A DNA stretch of 64,000 nt, taken from the NCBI GenBank assembly GCA_900315155.1, contig OMYB01000002.1, positions 248,001-312,000 on the forward strand, read 5' to 3'. The notes below the pieces were generated by a model. It saw nothing but the letters and a program-made list of their open reading frames with translations, was not told the DNA's origin and did no database searches. The translations under genes and the position numbers were made by a program. Shown piece by piece: positions 35,589-44,130 of the stretch. Each line of letters opens with the position of its first letter. Position 1 is the first letter of the stretch. The stretch is from an uncultured Selenomonadales bacterium. GTDB taxonomy: Bacteria > Bacillota > Negativicutes > Selenomonadales > Selenomonadaceae.

Positions 35589-35617
35589 AATATATAATAA
35601 TTTTCCCTGCAATACAA
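35589..35617 (-). promoter_or_regulatory. Promoter of mbl
   Basis: TTGTAT (35617-35612) and TATATT (35594-35589), 17-base spacer, minus strand. An overlapping pair TTGCAG/TATAGG, also with 17 bases, is shifted by five. The rest of the 420-base gap between mbl and the plus-strand gene holds the structured leader and the opposite promoter. Confidence 0.6.
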
Positions 35618-35731
35618 GTAGTCCCGACGACAATCTTGCAAGGAAAATCACCGCCGTGCAAACGTACGAAACCGATAGAATTGCACGAAAAATATCGCTT
35701 TTATTTCTTCTTATGTATACAACTATACGGA

Positions 35732-35760
35732 TTGACATAGAAACACGATAATGATACGAT
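35732..35760 (+). promoter_or_regulatory. Promoter of the lactate/2-hydroxyacid dehydrogenase gene
   Basis: TTGACA (35732-35737) and TACGAT (35755-35760) with a 17-base spacer, followed by a ~100-base leader. Confidence 0.82.
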
Positions 35761-35868
35761 AAAAGAGACTTAGGGATATTTTTCACATAGCGCTGCATCA
35801 CCACATGTCTCTGGATATCGCAGCGGTATGTACGCCAGGTTCATTGTTTCATGGGGGGTAAATAAATC

Positions 35869-36825
35869 ATGAACAACAGAAGAAAGATTGTCGTCATTGG
35901 TGCCAGCAACGTCGGTTCCGCCGTTGCGAACAAGATTGCAGACTTCCAGCTCGCTTCGGAAGTCGCTCTCATCGATCTGAACGTTGACAAGGCTGCCGGC
36001 GAAGCTCTCGATTCCAGCCATGCTACGTCCTGCGTTTACAGCACGAACATCAAATTCCACCTCGGCGATTACAGCGACTGCGATGACGCGAACATCATCG
36101 TCATCACGGCCGGCCCGTCCATCAAACCGGGTGAGACGCCGGATCGCCTGCGCCTCGCTGGCACGAATGCAAAGATCATGCGCTCCGTCTTCGGCGAGAT
36201 CGTCAAGCACACGAAAGAGGCTGTGATCATCATGATCACGAACCCGCTCGATGTCGCTACGTATGTCGTTGCTTCTGAGTTCGATTATCCGCGTAACCTC
36301 ATCATCGGCACGGGCACGATGCTCGAGACGTATCGTTTCCGCCGCATCCTCGCCGATAAGTACCAGATGGATCCGAAGAACATCAACGGTTATGTTCTCG
36401 GCGAGCATGGCAACTCCGCATTCGTTGCCTGGTCCACGGTCAACTGCGGCGGCCTCGGCCTCGAGCACATGGACGAGTACTTCCACAAGACGGAGCCGCT
36501 CGATCGCAAGGCTGTCGAGAATGAGCTCGTGCAGGTCGCTTACGACATTATCAACAAGAAGGGCTTCACGAACACGGGTGTTGCTATGGCAGCATGCCGC
36601 TTCATCAAAGCTGTTCTCTATGATGAGCACTCCATCCTCCCGTGCTCCTCGATCCTCGATGGAGAGTACGGCATCCACGATGTCGCCCTCTCCCTGCCGC
36701 GCATGATCTGCGCAGAAGGTATCATGCGTTCCTTCGAGGTTCACCTGACGGATGAGGAGATCGAGGAAATGCACAAGGCTGCCAAGAGCGTTCGCGCTGC
36801 TCTTGACGGTGCTGGCGTCAAATAA
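35869..36825 (+). CDS. Lactate/malate-superfamily dehydrogenase, L-2-hydroxyisocaproate-DH-like
   Basis: A 318-residue NAD-dependent 2-hydroxyacid dehydrogenase. The nucleotide-binding GASNVGSAVANKI and the catalytic His in GEHGNSAFVAWSTV are clear. That last motif is closer to L-2-hydroxyisocaproate dehydrogenase than to the GEHGDS of lactate dehydrogenase. The mobile substrate loop reads SIKPGETPDRL, where LDH has NQKPGETR and MDH has an Arg; the specificity residue is thus Ile rather than Gln or Arg. A bulkier or unusual 2-oxoacid is therefore possible, although a housekeeping lactate role is also possible. Strong promoter, GGGGGG ribosome site and a strong terminator make this a well-expressed single-gene unit. 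Confidence 0.85.
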   Translation: MNNRRKIVVIGASNVGSAVANKIADFQLASEVALIDLNVDKAAGEALDSSHATSCVYSTNIKFHLGDYSDCDDANIIVITAGPSIKPGETPDRLRLAGTNAKIMRSVFGEIVKHTKEAVIIMITNPLDVATYVVASEFDYPRNLIIGTGTMLETYRFRRILADKYQMDPKNINGYVLGEHGNSAFVAWSTVNCGGLGLEHMDEYFHKTEPLDRKAVENELVQVAYDIINKKGFTNTGVAMAACRFIKAVLYDEHSILPCSSILDGEYGIHDVALSLPRMICAEGIMRSFEVHLTDEEIEEMHKAAKSVRAALDGAGVK

Positions 36826-36857
36826 GAATATCCTACCTGTTCGGATTCCAGATAACG

Positions 36858-36887
36858 AAAAGGCGGTGCTTCGGCACCGCCTTTTTG
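36858..36887. terminator. Bidirectional terminator
   Basis: GGCGGTGC-TTCG-GCACCGCC flanked by AAAA and TTTTT. It serves the plus-strand dehydrogenase and the minus-strand sucCD operon, which converge here. Confidence 0.95.
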
Positions 36888-36905
36888 TATGCTCTGTTTC
36901 AAAAT

Positions 36906-37808
36906 TTAACAGGTGTGGCAGGCATCATAGATACCCGCACGTTTCAGCGTATCGACGACCGTATCGCCGATCTGCGCGACCGTATCCGCGACTTCGATGC
37001 CGACGGCGTTGAGTGCGCGGATCTTGTCCGCTGCCGTGCCCTTGCCGCCCGCGATGATGGCGCCTGCATGCCCCATGCGCTTGCCCGGAGGTGCCTGGCG
37101 CCCGGCAATAAAGGCTGCCACAGGCTTCTTCATGTTCGCATGGATCCATTTCGCTGCGTCTTCCTCGGCCGTGCCGCCGATCTCGCCGATCATGAGAATC
37201 GCATAGGTATCCTCATCTTCATTGAAAAGTTTCAGCGCATCGATGAAATCCGTCCCCTTGATGGGGTCGCCACCGATGCCGATGGCCGTAGTCTGCCCGA
37301 TGCCAGCCTCGGTGAGCTGATACGTGGCCTCATACGTCAGCGTGCCCGAGCGGGAAATGACGCCGACGTGCCCCTTGCGATGGATGTAGCCCGGGATGAT
37401 GCCGAGCTTACATCCATCCACGGTCAGGAGTCCTGGGCAGTTCGGCCCGACGAGGCGGGTCTTCTTCCCCTCCATATAGCGGCGCACCTTCACCATGTCC
37501 TGCACGGGGATATGCTCCGTAATGCAGACGACGAGATCCAGTCCGGCATCCACGGCCTCCAGAATCGCATCTGCCGCATAGGGAGCCGGTACATAGATGA
37601 CGGATGCCGTGGCACCCGTCGCATCGACGGCATCGCGGACGGTGTTGTAGACCGGCACGCCCTCGACGGTTTGTCCCGCCTTGCCCGGCGTGACACCGGC
37701 GACGATCTTCGTCCCGTACTCGAGCATGGCTTTCGTATGGAACGAAGCTGCCTTGCCCGTAATGCCCTGAACAATAACCTTTGTATCTTTATCTGCTAAT
37801 ATACCCAT
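36906..37808 (-). CDS. sucD: Succinate-CoA ligase (ADP-forming) alpha subunit
   Basis: A 300-residue alpha subunit that joins CoA binding to the phospho-histidine. The CoA-binding [20 protein letters not shown] and the phosphorylated His in KRMGHAGAI (His 247) are intact. It interconverts succinyl-CoA and succinate with ATP, a step in the succinate/propionate fermentation typical of this group. Fifteen bases downstream of sucC. Confidence 0.95.
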   Translation of the reverse strand: MGILADKDTKVIVQGITGKAASFHTKAMLEYGTKIVAGVTPGKAGQTVEGVPVYNTVRDAVDATGATASVIYVPAPYAADAILEAVDAGLDLVVCITEHIPVQDMVKVRRYMEGKKTRLVGPNCPGLLTVDGCKLGIIPGYIHRKGHVGVISRSGTLTYEATYQLTEAGIGQTTAIGIGGDPIKGTDFIDALKLFNEDEDTYAILMIGEIGGTAEEDAAKWIHANMKKPVAAFIAGRQAPPGKRMGHAGAIIAGGKGTAADKIRALNAVGIEVADTVAQIGDTVVDTLKRAGIYDACHTC

Positions 37809-37823
37809 TCATGGTTCTCCCTT

Positions 37824-39020
37824 TCAAGCGGCTGCCTCGGACTCCTTGACCATACGGACGATGGACTCGGCACCGCTCTCCATGCTCTCGGCCAGGATGA
37901 CATTCTCGATATCCGACTCGCGCAGGATCTGGCGGCCAAGCTCCACGTTCGTGCCCTCGAGCCGGACGACGACCGGAACCGGCAGGGATTTGCCATCATT
38001 GGATACCATGCGTGCTGCCTCGACGATACCCCTTGCGACGAAATCGCAGCGGTTGATGCCGCCAAAGATATTGACGAAGATGCCGCGTGCCTGATTGCCC
38101 TCCAGCATAATGCGGAATGCCGTCGCAATCTTCTCCGGCGTGGAATCACCGCCGACATCGAGGAAATTTGCCGGATCGCCGCCGAAGTATTTGATGATAT
38201 CGACCGTAGCCATCGCGAGGCCTGCGCCGTTGACCATGCAGGCAACATCGCCGCCAAGGTCGACATAGTTGAGCCCAGCCTTGGCAGCCTCGCGCTCCTT
38301 CTTGTTTTCCTCGTTGGGGTCGCGGAGCATATCGATTTCCGGATGGCGGAACAGCGCGTTATCATCGAAGTTCATCTTCGCATCGAGAGCAACGACATCG
38401 TCTTCCGTCGTCACGACGAACGGGTTCGTCTCAACGAGCGTGCAATCCTTATCGGTAAAGGCTGCATAAAGCCCCTGCATGAAACGCTCCGCCTTGCGGA
38501 TGGCCGGCTTCGGGAGATGCAGGCCGTAGGCCATGCGGCTGCACTGATACGGCATGAGGCCGACAGCCGGGTCGATGACCTCTTTGAGGATTTTCTCCGG
38601 CATCGTGGCGGCGACTTTCTCGATCTCCATACCGCCCTCCTCGGAGCCCATCATGACTGCGCGGCCCGTGCTGCGGTCGAGCACGATGGACAGGTAATAC
38701 TCTTTCTTGATGCTCGCGCCGGCTTCGATGAGGAGGCGGTGCACCACTTTGCCCTGCGGACCCGTCTGTTTCGTTACCAGCGTCTTGCCGAGGAGCTCAT
38801 CCGCATGAACGGCCACCTCGCGCAGGGAGTGGGCGATCTTGACGCCGCCGGCCTTGCCGCGGCCTCCTGCATGGATCTGTGCCTTGACGACCACGGTATC
38901 GGAACCAAGACGCTCTGCTGCTGCCACTGCCTCGCTGACGCTGAAGGCCGGAATCCCCTCCGGAACCACAACACCATACTGGCTCAGGATCTGCTTGCTC
39001 TGATATTCATGGATGTTCAT
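37824..39020 (-). CDS. sucC: Succinate-CoA ligase (ADP-forming) beta subunit
   Basis: A 398-residue ATP-grasp beta subunit. It begins [20 protein letters not shown] and carries the ATP-grasp glycine loop [16 protein letters not shown] and the C-terminal [10 protein letters not shown] block of the flavodoxin-like half. Forms the alpha2beta2 enzyme with SucD. GGGGAGGA precedes the ATG. The ~300 bases upstream (39021-39324) hold the galM terminator and a weak TATAGT-type promoter region, nothing else. Confidence 0.95.
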   Translation of the reverse strand: MNIHEYQSKQILSQYGVVVPEGIPAFSVSEAVAAAERLGSDTVVVKAQIHAGGRGKAGGVKIAHSLREVAVHADELLGKTLVTKQTGPQGKVVHRLLIEAGASIKKEYYLSIVLDRSTGRAVMMGSEEGGMEIEKVAATMPEKILKEVIDPAVGLMPYQCSRMAYGLHLPKPAIRKAERFMQGLYAAFTDKDCTLVETNPFVVTTEDDVVALDAKMNFDDNALFRHPEIDMLRDPNEENKKEREAAKAGLNYVDLGGDVACMVNGAGLAMATVDIIKYFGGDPANFLDVGGDSTPEKIATAFRIMLEGNQARGIFVNIFGGINRCDFVARGIVEAARMVSNDGKSLPVPVVVRLEGTNVELGRQILRESDIENVILAESMESGAESIVRMVKESEAAA

Positions 39021-39228
39021 GACGATTTCCTCCCCACCATATATCGAAACAATCGTCTTTTACGTAAAGACCTATTGTCTGACAGCCTTACACTATATGA
39101 CCAATATGCTCAGGATTGAAAATTTACTATTCCTGATTGGCATACTTCATACTACCATTTCTTTATAGCTTTGTCTATAGCAAAATGGCAGGTTTACGGT
39201 TAAAATTTCACTCATTATCCATGTATAC

Positions 39229-39259
39229 AAGAAAACACGCACTTTTTTCGCGTGCGTGT
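39229..39259 (-). terminator. Terminator of galM
   Basis: ACACGCAC pairs with GTGCGTGT over nine bases on the minus strand, followed by TTTTC. It lies about 66 bases beyond the galM stop. Confidence 0.75.
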
Positions 39260-39324
39260 TAAAAAATATAATATTAATGTCCTTTATAGAAAGTCTGCCA
39301 CATTACAGTATTGGCATAAACGGC

Positions 39325-40452
39325 TTATTTCTCACCCAGCACGTAAACGGTCTGTGCTTTCCAGGTCTCGCCCTTCTTCAGGATCGGCTGGGGGAAGTTC
39401 GGATGTGCCAGGGCGTTCGGGAAATACTGCGTCTCGAGCGCAAAGCCGGAACGGCGTGGGAACGTCGCCCCCTTCTTGCCCGGGAAACTGCCATCCAGGA
39501 AGTTGCCCGTGTAGAACTGGATGCCCGGCTGCGTCGTATAGCAGGTCAGCGTGATGCCCGTCTTATCCGATGCGGCGTAGGCTGCCTTCTTGAGGCCGCC
39601 CTTGAGGTAGTCGATCGGGCAGGTCGGGTCAAAGCCGAACTGGCCCGGTTTCATCTCGACCACGGCCGGCTCGTCGCGGATCACCCAGTTGTGGTCATAA
39701 CCGCAGCCCATCTTCAGCTCATCGAAGTCATCGTCGATATGCTCACCAATGCGCACCGGCTGGCGCAGGTCCATCGGCGTACCCTCGACCGGCAGGATGC
39801 GGCCATCCGGCAGGGACTCGGCATCTGCCCAGGTATACTCGTCCGCAAAGATCTGGATATTCTGGTCGAGGATCGAGCCGCTGTCAAAGCCGTCGAGGTT
39901 GAAATACGTATGGTTCGTGAGATTGCAGATCGTATCCTGATCGCTGACCGCCTCATACTGGATGGAGAGCTCATTATCATTGGAAAGGGAGTACAGCACG
40001 GTCACATCCATATTGCCCGGATAGCCGCCCTCACCGTCCGGGCTGTGATACGTGAGCTTCAGTCCCGTATAAACCGGCTCCGCCTTCCAAAGCTTCATAT
40101 GGAAACCGTAGAATCCTCCATGGATATGATTCTGCTGATGGCTGCCCGTATTGAGCTCCAGCTGATACTCCTTGCCGCCGATGACAGCCTTGCCGCCCTC
40201 GATGCGGTTCGCATGGCGTCCGACGATACCGCCCATAGCCGTATCATTATCCTGCTCGTACGTTGCGCCATCTGCGTAGCCGAGCACGACATCGACAAAT
40301 TTCGCCTCGGGGCCCATCACGCGCCAGCCGACGATGCGGGCGCCGAACGTCGTGATCTTGACCTCCGTGCCCTTCGTATTGCGCAGCGTATACAGGTCGA
40401 TATCGCGGCCATCGCTCGTTTTGCCAAATGCTTCTTTTCTGATTTCTGCCAT
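39325..40452 (-). CDS. galM: Aldose 1-epimerase (mutarotase)
   Basis: A 375-residue mutarotase that converts beta- to alpha-galactose so that GalK can act. The family blocks GGIVGRHANRIEGGKAVIGG, the catalytic His in NHIHGGFYGFHMK, and TNHTYFNLDG are present, as is the base-containing PGIQFYTGNFLDG region near the C-terminus. The ATG at 40452 has GGGAGG eight bases upstream. It is transcribed alone from a consensus promoter with LacI-type operator motifs, apart from the galKET cluster 3 kb upstream but presumably under the same repressor. Confidence 0.95.
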   Translation of the reverse strand: MAEIRKEAFGKTSDGRDIDLYTLRNTKGTEVKITTFGARIVGWRVMGPEAKFVDVVLGYADGATYEQDNDTAMGGIVGRHANRIEGGKAVIGGKEYQLELNTGSHQQNHIHGGFYGFHMKLWKAEPVYTGLKLTYHSPDGEGGYPGNMDVTVLYSLSNDNELSIQYEAVSDQDTICNLTNHTYFNLDGFDSGSILDQNIQIFADEYTWADAESLPDGRILPVEGTPMDLRQPVRIGEHIDDDFDELKMGCGYDHNWVIRDEPAVVEMKPGQFGFDPTCPIDYLKGGLKKAAYAASDKTGITLTCYTTQPGIQFYTGNFLDGSFPGKKGATFPRRSGFALETQYFPNALAHPNFPQPILKKGETWKAQTVYVLGEK

Positions 40453-40517
40453 GGAAAAAACCTCCCAAATGTTATATGACATTTCGTACGATTCGATACA
40501 ATTGTACTTCCTCTATC

Positions 40518-40546
40518 ACTTTACTCTGTTATTTGGACAATGTCAA
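40518..40546 (-). promoter_or_regulatory. Promoter of galM
   Basis: TTGACA (40546-40541) and TAAAGT (40523-40518), 17-base spacer, minus strand. AATCGTTTAC (40583-40574) lies upstream, and AAAACGGTT abuts the -35 box; both look like LacI-family half sites. Confidence 0.8.
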
Positions 40547-40573
40547 CCGTTTTCCGCGACAAAATAAGAAAAA

Positions 40574-40583
40574 TGTAAACGAT
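40574..40583 (-). promoter_or_regulatory. LacI/GalR-type operator motif upstream of galM
   Basis: AATCGTTTAC on the minus strand, identical over ten bases to the site upstream of galK at 48144-48153 or so. Likely bound by the repressor encoded at 43-44 kb. Confidence 0.55.
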
Positions 40584-40598
40584 TGCTGCAAATGCCAA

Positions 40599-40631
40599 GA
40601 AAAAAAGCTCTCCTCCATCGCGGAGAAGAGC
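40599..40631 (-). terminator. Terminator of the flagellin gene
   Basis: GCTCTTCTCC pairs with GGAGGAGAGC (one mismatch/G-U) around a 5-base loop, followed by TTTTTTT on the minus strand. Confidence 0.88.
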
Positions 40632-40643
40632 GGAATTTCCTTA

Positions 40644-41453
40644 TCAGGAAAGCAGGGACAGCACACTGGAACGATTCTGCATCTGCATCTTCGTTGCAAA
40701 AAGTGCCATCTGCTCGAGCGTACGGGACGAGCTGAGTTTCGTGACCTCTTTGGCGATATCCGTGCTGTCCATCACCGAAGCCTGGCCGAGCAGGCCTTCC
40801 TCGACAGCCGTCTGGTTGGCCGATTTGTACTCGAGCCCCTGCTGCGCAGCGCCGATGGTCGTTGCCTGATCGAGAGCCTTATTCAGGGCACTGTCCACCG
40901 TATCGAGGGCGGACGAAATCGAATCCGGGTTCGTCAGGTCGATCGTGGAATTCCCCTGGTCGTCCGTGAGGCCGAGGCCTTTCGCTGTGAGGTTGCCGAG
41001 CGGCACGTTCGTGTAACCGTCCGTATCCGCAACAGCAACACTGCCCTGCGAGCCATCCAGCAGCGTCTTGCCGTTGAACGTAGCGGTATAGGCATTGTCA
41101 TCGATGGCCCCGATCGTCGCATTGACCGACTTCTGCAGCGTGGCGAGATCTGAGCTGCCATTCGTGCCATTGGCTGCCTGCAGGATCTGCGAGCGCAGGG
41201 AAGACAGCATCTCAATGGTGTTGCCAGCTGCGCCGCTTGCCGTTGCCAGGATGGAATTGGCATTCTGTGTATTGTTATTGGCCTGTGCAGCCGCACCAAT
41301 GCCGCTGTAGGTGCGCTGGATAATCGCATAATCGGATGGCCCGAACGCCGCACCGGGGAATTTCGACCCCGTCGCAAGCTTGCGCATGCTCACCGAAGAG
41401 GCCTGATGGGCGCGGTTGAGGGAGCTGAGCGTATTCACACTGTTGATGCTCAT
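40644..41453 (-). CDS. Short flagellin-like protein
   Basis: A 269-residue flagellin with the conserved ends (N-terminal SINSVNTLSSLNRAHQASSV; C-terminal LGQASVMDSTDIAKEVTKLS) and a very short variable centre. The N-terminal start departs from the usual MIINTN and lacks the classical long central domain. It may be a minor filament or adaptor flagellin. It sits far from any visible chemotaxis or export genes in this window. A sigma-A-like promoter rather than a clear sigma-28 one lies upstream, which is unusual for flagellin. Confidence 0.88.
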   Translation of the reverse strand: MSINSVNTLSSLNRAHQASSVSMRKLATGSKFPGAAFGPSDYAIIQRTYSGIGAAAQANNNTQNANSILATASGAAGNTIEMLSSLRSQILQAANGTNGSSDLATLQKSVNATIGAIDDNAYTATFNGKTLLDGSQGSVAVADTDGYTNVPLGNLTAKGLGLTDDQGNSTIDLTNPDSISSALDTVDSALNKALDQATTIGAAQQGLEYKSANQTAVEEGLLGQASVMDSTDIAKEVTKLSSSRTLEQMALFATKMQMQNRSSVLSLLS

Positions 41454-41523
41454 AGCGCATCTTCCTTTCTATATCGACACAAAAGAACACTCAAACAAAA
41501 GAAGGAATTCTCCTCCTACTATC

Positions 41524-41552
41524 AGTATAGATGCAACGTCCTGCGTTTTCAA
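41524..41552 (-). promoter_or_regulatory. Promoter of the flagellin gene
   Basis: TTGAAA (41552-41547) and TATACT (41529-41524), 17-base spacer, minus strand. No convincing sigma-28 (TAAA-N15-GCCGATAA) site is present. Confidence 0.65.
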
Positions 41553-41578
41553 GGAAATGCGGATTAAAAATCTGCCTC

Positions 41579-42883
41579 TCAATGTTTATCTGTTTCTTTG
41601 ATGCACGAGGCAAAGATGAACTGATTGCCGAGCACGTCCATATTCGCCGAGTTGCGTGCTGCAGCATCGCGGAAATCCTGCCAGGCCTCTGCATACTTCT
41701 TCTCGCGGATGTGCGCTACGCCGATGCCGTTCGCCGCTGCCGCAGACTCCGGATTCATGCCAAGTACCTGCGTGAAATCGCGCAAGGCTTCCTTGTTCTT
41801 CTTCATCGAGAGGTTCAGAAGAGCGCGGTTATACCAGGCCGCCATGAAGTCCGGGGTCTTTTTGAGGAGCTCATCGTAGATTTTCAGGGCATCCTTCTGC
41901 TTTCCCTGCTTCTCCCGCACGAGCGCGAGGTCATAGCGTGCCTCGGCACTCGCATCATCCAGCTGGACGGCCTTCCCGAAATCCTTTGCCGCCTCCGCAT
42001 CATCGCCGCGGAAGCCCTGGACGATGCCACGATAGATATAGGCATCTGCCGACCCCGGATTTGCCTCGACGCGTGCCTGTGCTGCAGCCAGCGACGTATC
42101 CGAGCCGTCCGGCGCCTGAGCCTGCTGCCAGAGCTTCAGGATATCCTGTCCATACGTCCTGCCCGGCACAGCCCAGACGCCATTCAGCCCCGTCCATACG
42201 CGGATCTGGCCGTGGATCTCCGGATGATAGCGGACGATGAGGCTGTAACGCGGATCCACGATGGCCGCCTTGGGCTCATCCTTGCCCGCATAAGCCAGCA
42301 GGTGCTGGATATGCGCACGTGCGCCGAGCTGCGGCGTCGCAAAGCTCGCGCCCGGCTCGTGGTTCCCCGTCGCACCGAGGCCGCAGAAGTTATTCTGTTT
42401 CGGCGACACGTCACCGCCATAGGCAAAGAACCCCGTCTCCTTCAATGCCTGGCAGAGTGCAACATCCGGGCGGATTCCTTCGCGGCCGGCTTCCTCATAG
42501 TAAAATCGGACAATATCCTCCACCGTGCACTGCAATTTCGGCTCCGGATTGCGGCGCAGGATGAACCGCACCATCTGCTCCTGCGTCGCCGTGGCCGGTC
42601 CCATGACCGTGACGGTCTGCGGCGCGGCTGCCGGTGCCGTATAGGGCTCGCTGTATGCCTTCCCCAGCCGCCAGTTCACCTCGCGGATTGCCTTTTCATT
42701 CACCTTGCCCGGCAGGGTTTCCGCAAAATCCGGACGCCCCGGCAGCGTGCGTTGCTCCACCGCCGTCTGGCGAACCGTATCCGACACGACAGACATATCC
42801 TTCGCCGCAGCCAGGCCGGATACCGGTACGGAAACAATCAGTCCGGCCAGCAGGACCGCTGCCAGCTTCTCCCCCTTGTTCAC
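41579..42883 (-). CDS. Exported glucosaminidase-domain protein with TPR repeats
   Basis: A 434-residue exported protein. After a signal peptide (ends GLAAA) and a linker, residues ~100-235 form a mannosyl-glycoprotein endo-beta-N-acetylglucosaminidase-type domain: REGIRPDVALCQALKETGFF carries the expected Glu, and NNFCGLGATGNHEPG the aromatic/Gly block. The C-terminal ~190 residues are TPR repeats (for example SADAYIYRGIVQGFRGDDAE). It should cleave peptidoglycan at GlcNAc sites while the TPRs dock partners. The start is a GTG at 42883 behind GGAGGAG; earlier in-frame Met codons lie in tRNA-Gly and its terminator. Confidence 0.85.
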   Translation of the reverse strand: MNKGEKLAAVLLAGLIVSVPVSGLAAAKDMSVVSDTVRQTAVEQRTLPGRPDFAETLPGKVNEKAIREVNWRLGKAYSEPYTAPAAAPQTVTVMGPATATQEQMVRFILRRNPEPKLQCTVEDIVRFYYEEAGREGIRPDVALCQALKETGFFAYGGDVSPKQNNFCGLGATGNHEPGASFATPQLGARAHIQHLLAYAGKDEPKAAIVDPRYSLIVRYHPEIHGQIRVWTGLNGVWAVPGRTYGQDILKLWQQAQAPDGSDTSLAAAQARVEANPGSADAYIYRGIVQGFRGDDAEAAKDFGKAVQLDDASAEARYDLALVREKQGKQKDALKIYDELLKKTPDFMAAWYNRALLNLSMKKNKEALRDFTQVLGMNPESAAAANGIGVAHIREKKYAEAWQDFRDAAARNSANMDVLGNQFIFASCIKETDKH

Positions 42884-42908
42884 GTGAACTCCTCCCTTAT
42901 CGACAGAG

Positions 42909-42940
42909 AAAAGAAAAGACGCTGTATCGCTACAGCGTCT
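42909..42940 (-). terminator. Terminator after tRNA-Gly(CCC)
   Basis: AGACGCTGTA pairs exactly with TACAGCGTCT across a four-base loop, followed by TTTCTTTTC on the minus strand. Confidence 0.88.
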
Positions 42941-42950
42941 GCATTTCCAA

Positions 42951-43024
42951 TGGAGCGGACGGGGGGAATCGAACCCCTCTCTCAAGCTTGGGAAGCTCGC
43001 ATTCTACCGATGAACTACGTCCGC
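42951..43024 (-). tRNA. tRNA-Gly (anticodon CCC)
   Basis: A complete 74-base tRNA with encoded CCA. Acceptor GCGGACG pairs with CGTCCGC. The anticodon loop TTCCCAA gives CCC. The T loop is GTTCGAT. Confidence 0.95.
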
Positions 43025-43057
43025 AAAGCTCTGTACGTCTTGCCACGTACAAAGGAT

Positions 43058-43086
43058 ATTATACACTTTTTTGCGTAGCTTGGCAA
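43058..43086 (-). promoter_or_regulatory. Promoter of tRNA-Gly(CCC)
   Basis: TTGCCA (43086-43081) and TATAAT (43063-43058) with a 17-base spacer on the minus strand, in the gap after the repressor gene. Confidence 0.8.
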
Positions 43087-43097
43087 GGCTTTTCCTC

Positions 43098-44126
43098 TTA
43101 TTCCTTGCACGGCCCCGTCGAGTCACGCTCGATGATCTCATTTTGCAGTGTAATGTGCCTGCTGGAAGCGCCCTTGATGCAATCGATGAGGACGGTCACG
43201 GCATCGGTGCCGAGCTGAAGCATATTCTGGTCGACCGTCGTGAGTTTCGGCTCAACGAAACGGGAAAGCGCAATGTTATCGTAACCCATGATGGAAACAT
43301 CCTCCGGCACGCGCAGGCCGAGCTTCTTGCAGGCATTGAGCGCACCGACGGCCATGAGGTCGTTGCAGCAGCTGATCGCCGTCGGATTTTTCTTACGGAT
43401 GACCGGGATCAGCGTTTCCGTCGTCTTGTCGACCGTGCTGATGCTGTTGCCCTCACCGATATTGACGATGAGTTCCTCATCCAGCAGCCCCTTCTCGCTC
43501 ATGATATGGCGATAAGATTCCTCCTTTACCGTATAGGAATCGGAGTGCCCGCCACGCACGAACAGGATGTGCCGATGCCCCAGCCCCATGAGATACTGAA
43601 GTGCCTCCGCCGAGCCTCTGCGCTCATCATTATTGACATAGGAGGCATTCGGCAGCTGCTGCCAGCCCGTATTGATGAACACGATAGGTGCGTGGGAGAT
43701 AACATCCGTATAGAACGACGCATGGATATGCGCCGTATTCGGGCTGACAACGATGATGCCCGACACATTGCGCGCGACGAGTGCACGAACGCAGTCCATC
43801 TCCTGCTGCGGATCATTCTTTGCGCAGTTGATGAGCAGCGAGTAATTGTAGTTGCGCACCGTCTCCTCGATGCCATCGATGACCTCGGCAAAGAACATAT
43901 TGTAAAAGCTCGGTACGACGACACCGATGGTCGTCGAATGGCGCATGTTCAGCTCGCGGGCCTGGACATTGGGAACATAGTGCAGGGTGTCGATGGCCGC
44001 CTGCACACGGTCCCTGGTATCCTGCCGGACGGGATAGTTCCCATTTACGACACGGGATACCGTTGCTACCGATACACGCGCCATCTTCGCGACGTCAATG
44101 ATGGTCGCTTTCTTCTGCTTCAGCAA
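43098..44126 (-). CDS. LacI/GalR-family transcriptional repressor
   Basis: A 342-residue regulator with a LacI-type helix-turn-helix at residues 7-28 (TIIDVAKMARVSVATVSRVV), hinge helix and a periplasmic-binding-protein-like sugar domain. It is the last gene of the galE-galT-repressor operon and most likely controls the galactose genes in response to galactose or a derivative. The start is a TTG at 44126, with GGAGG inside the end of galT nine bases upstream; the two frames are almost contiguous. Recurrent palindromes of the TAAACG type in front of galK, galE and galM fit the operator class of this family. Confidence 0.9.
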   Translation of the reverse strand: MLKQKKATIIDVAKMARVSVATVSRVVNGNYPVRQDTRDRVQAAIDTLHYVPNVQARELNMRHSTTIGVVVPSFYNMFFAEVIDGIEETVRNYNYSLLINCAKNDPQQEMDCVRALVARNVSGIIVVSPNTAHIHASFYTDVISHAPIVFINTGWQQLPNASYVNNDERRGSAEALQYLMGLGHRHILFVRGGHSDSYTVKEESYRHIMSEKGLLDEELIVNIGEGNSISTVDKTTETLIPVIRKKNPTAISCCNDLMAVGALNACKKLGLRVPEDVSIMGYDNIALSRFVEPKLTTVDQNMLQLGTDAVTVLIDCIKGASSRHITLQNEIIERDSTGPCKE

Positions 44127-44130
44127 GTTG

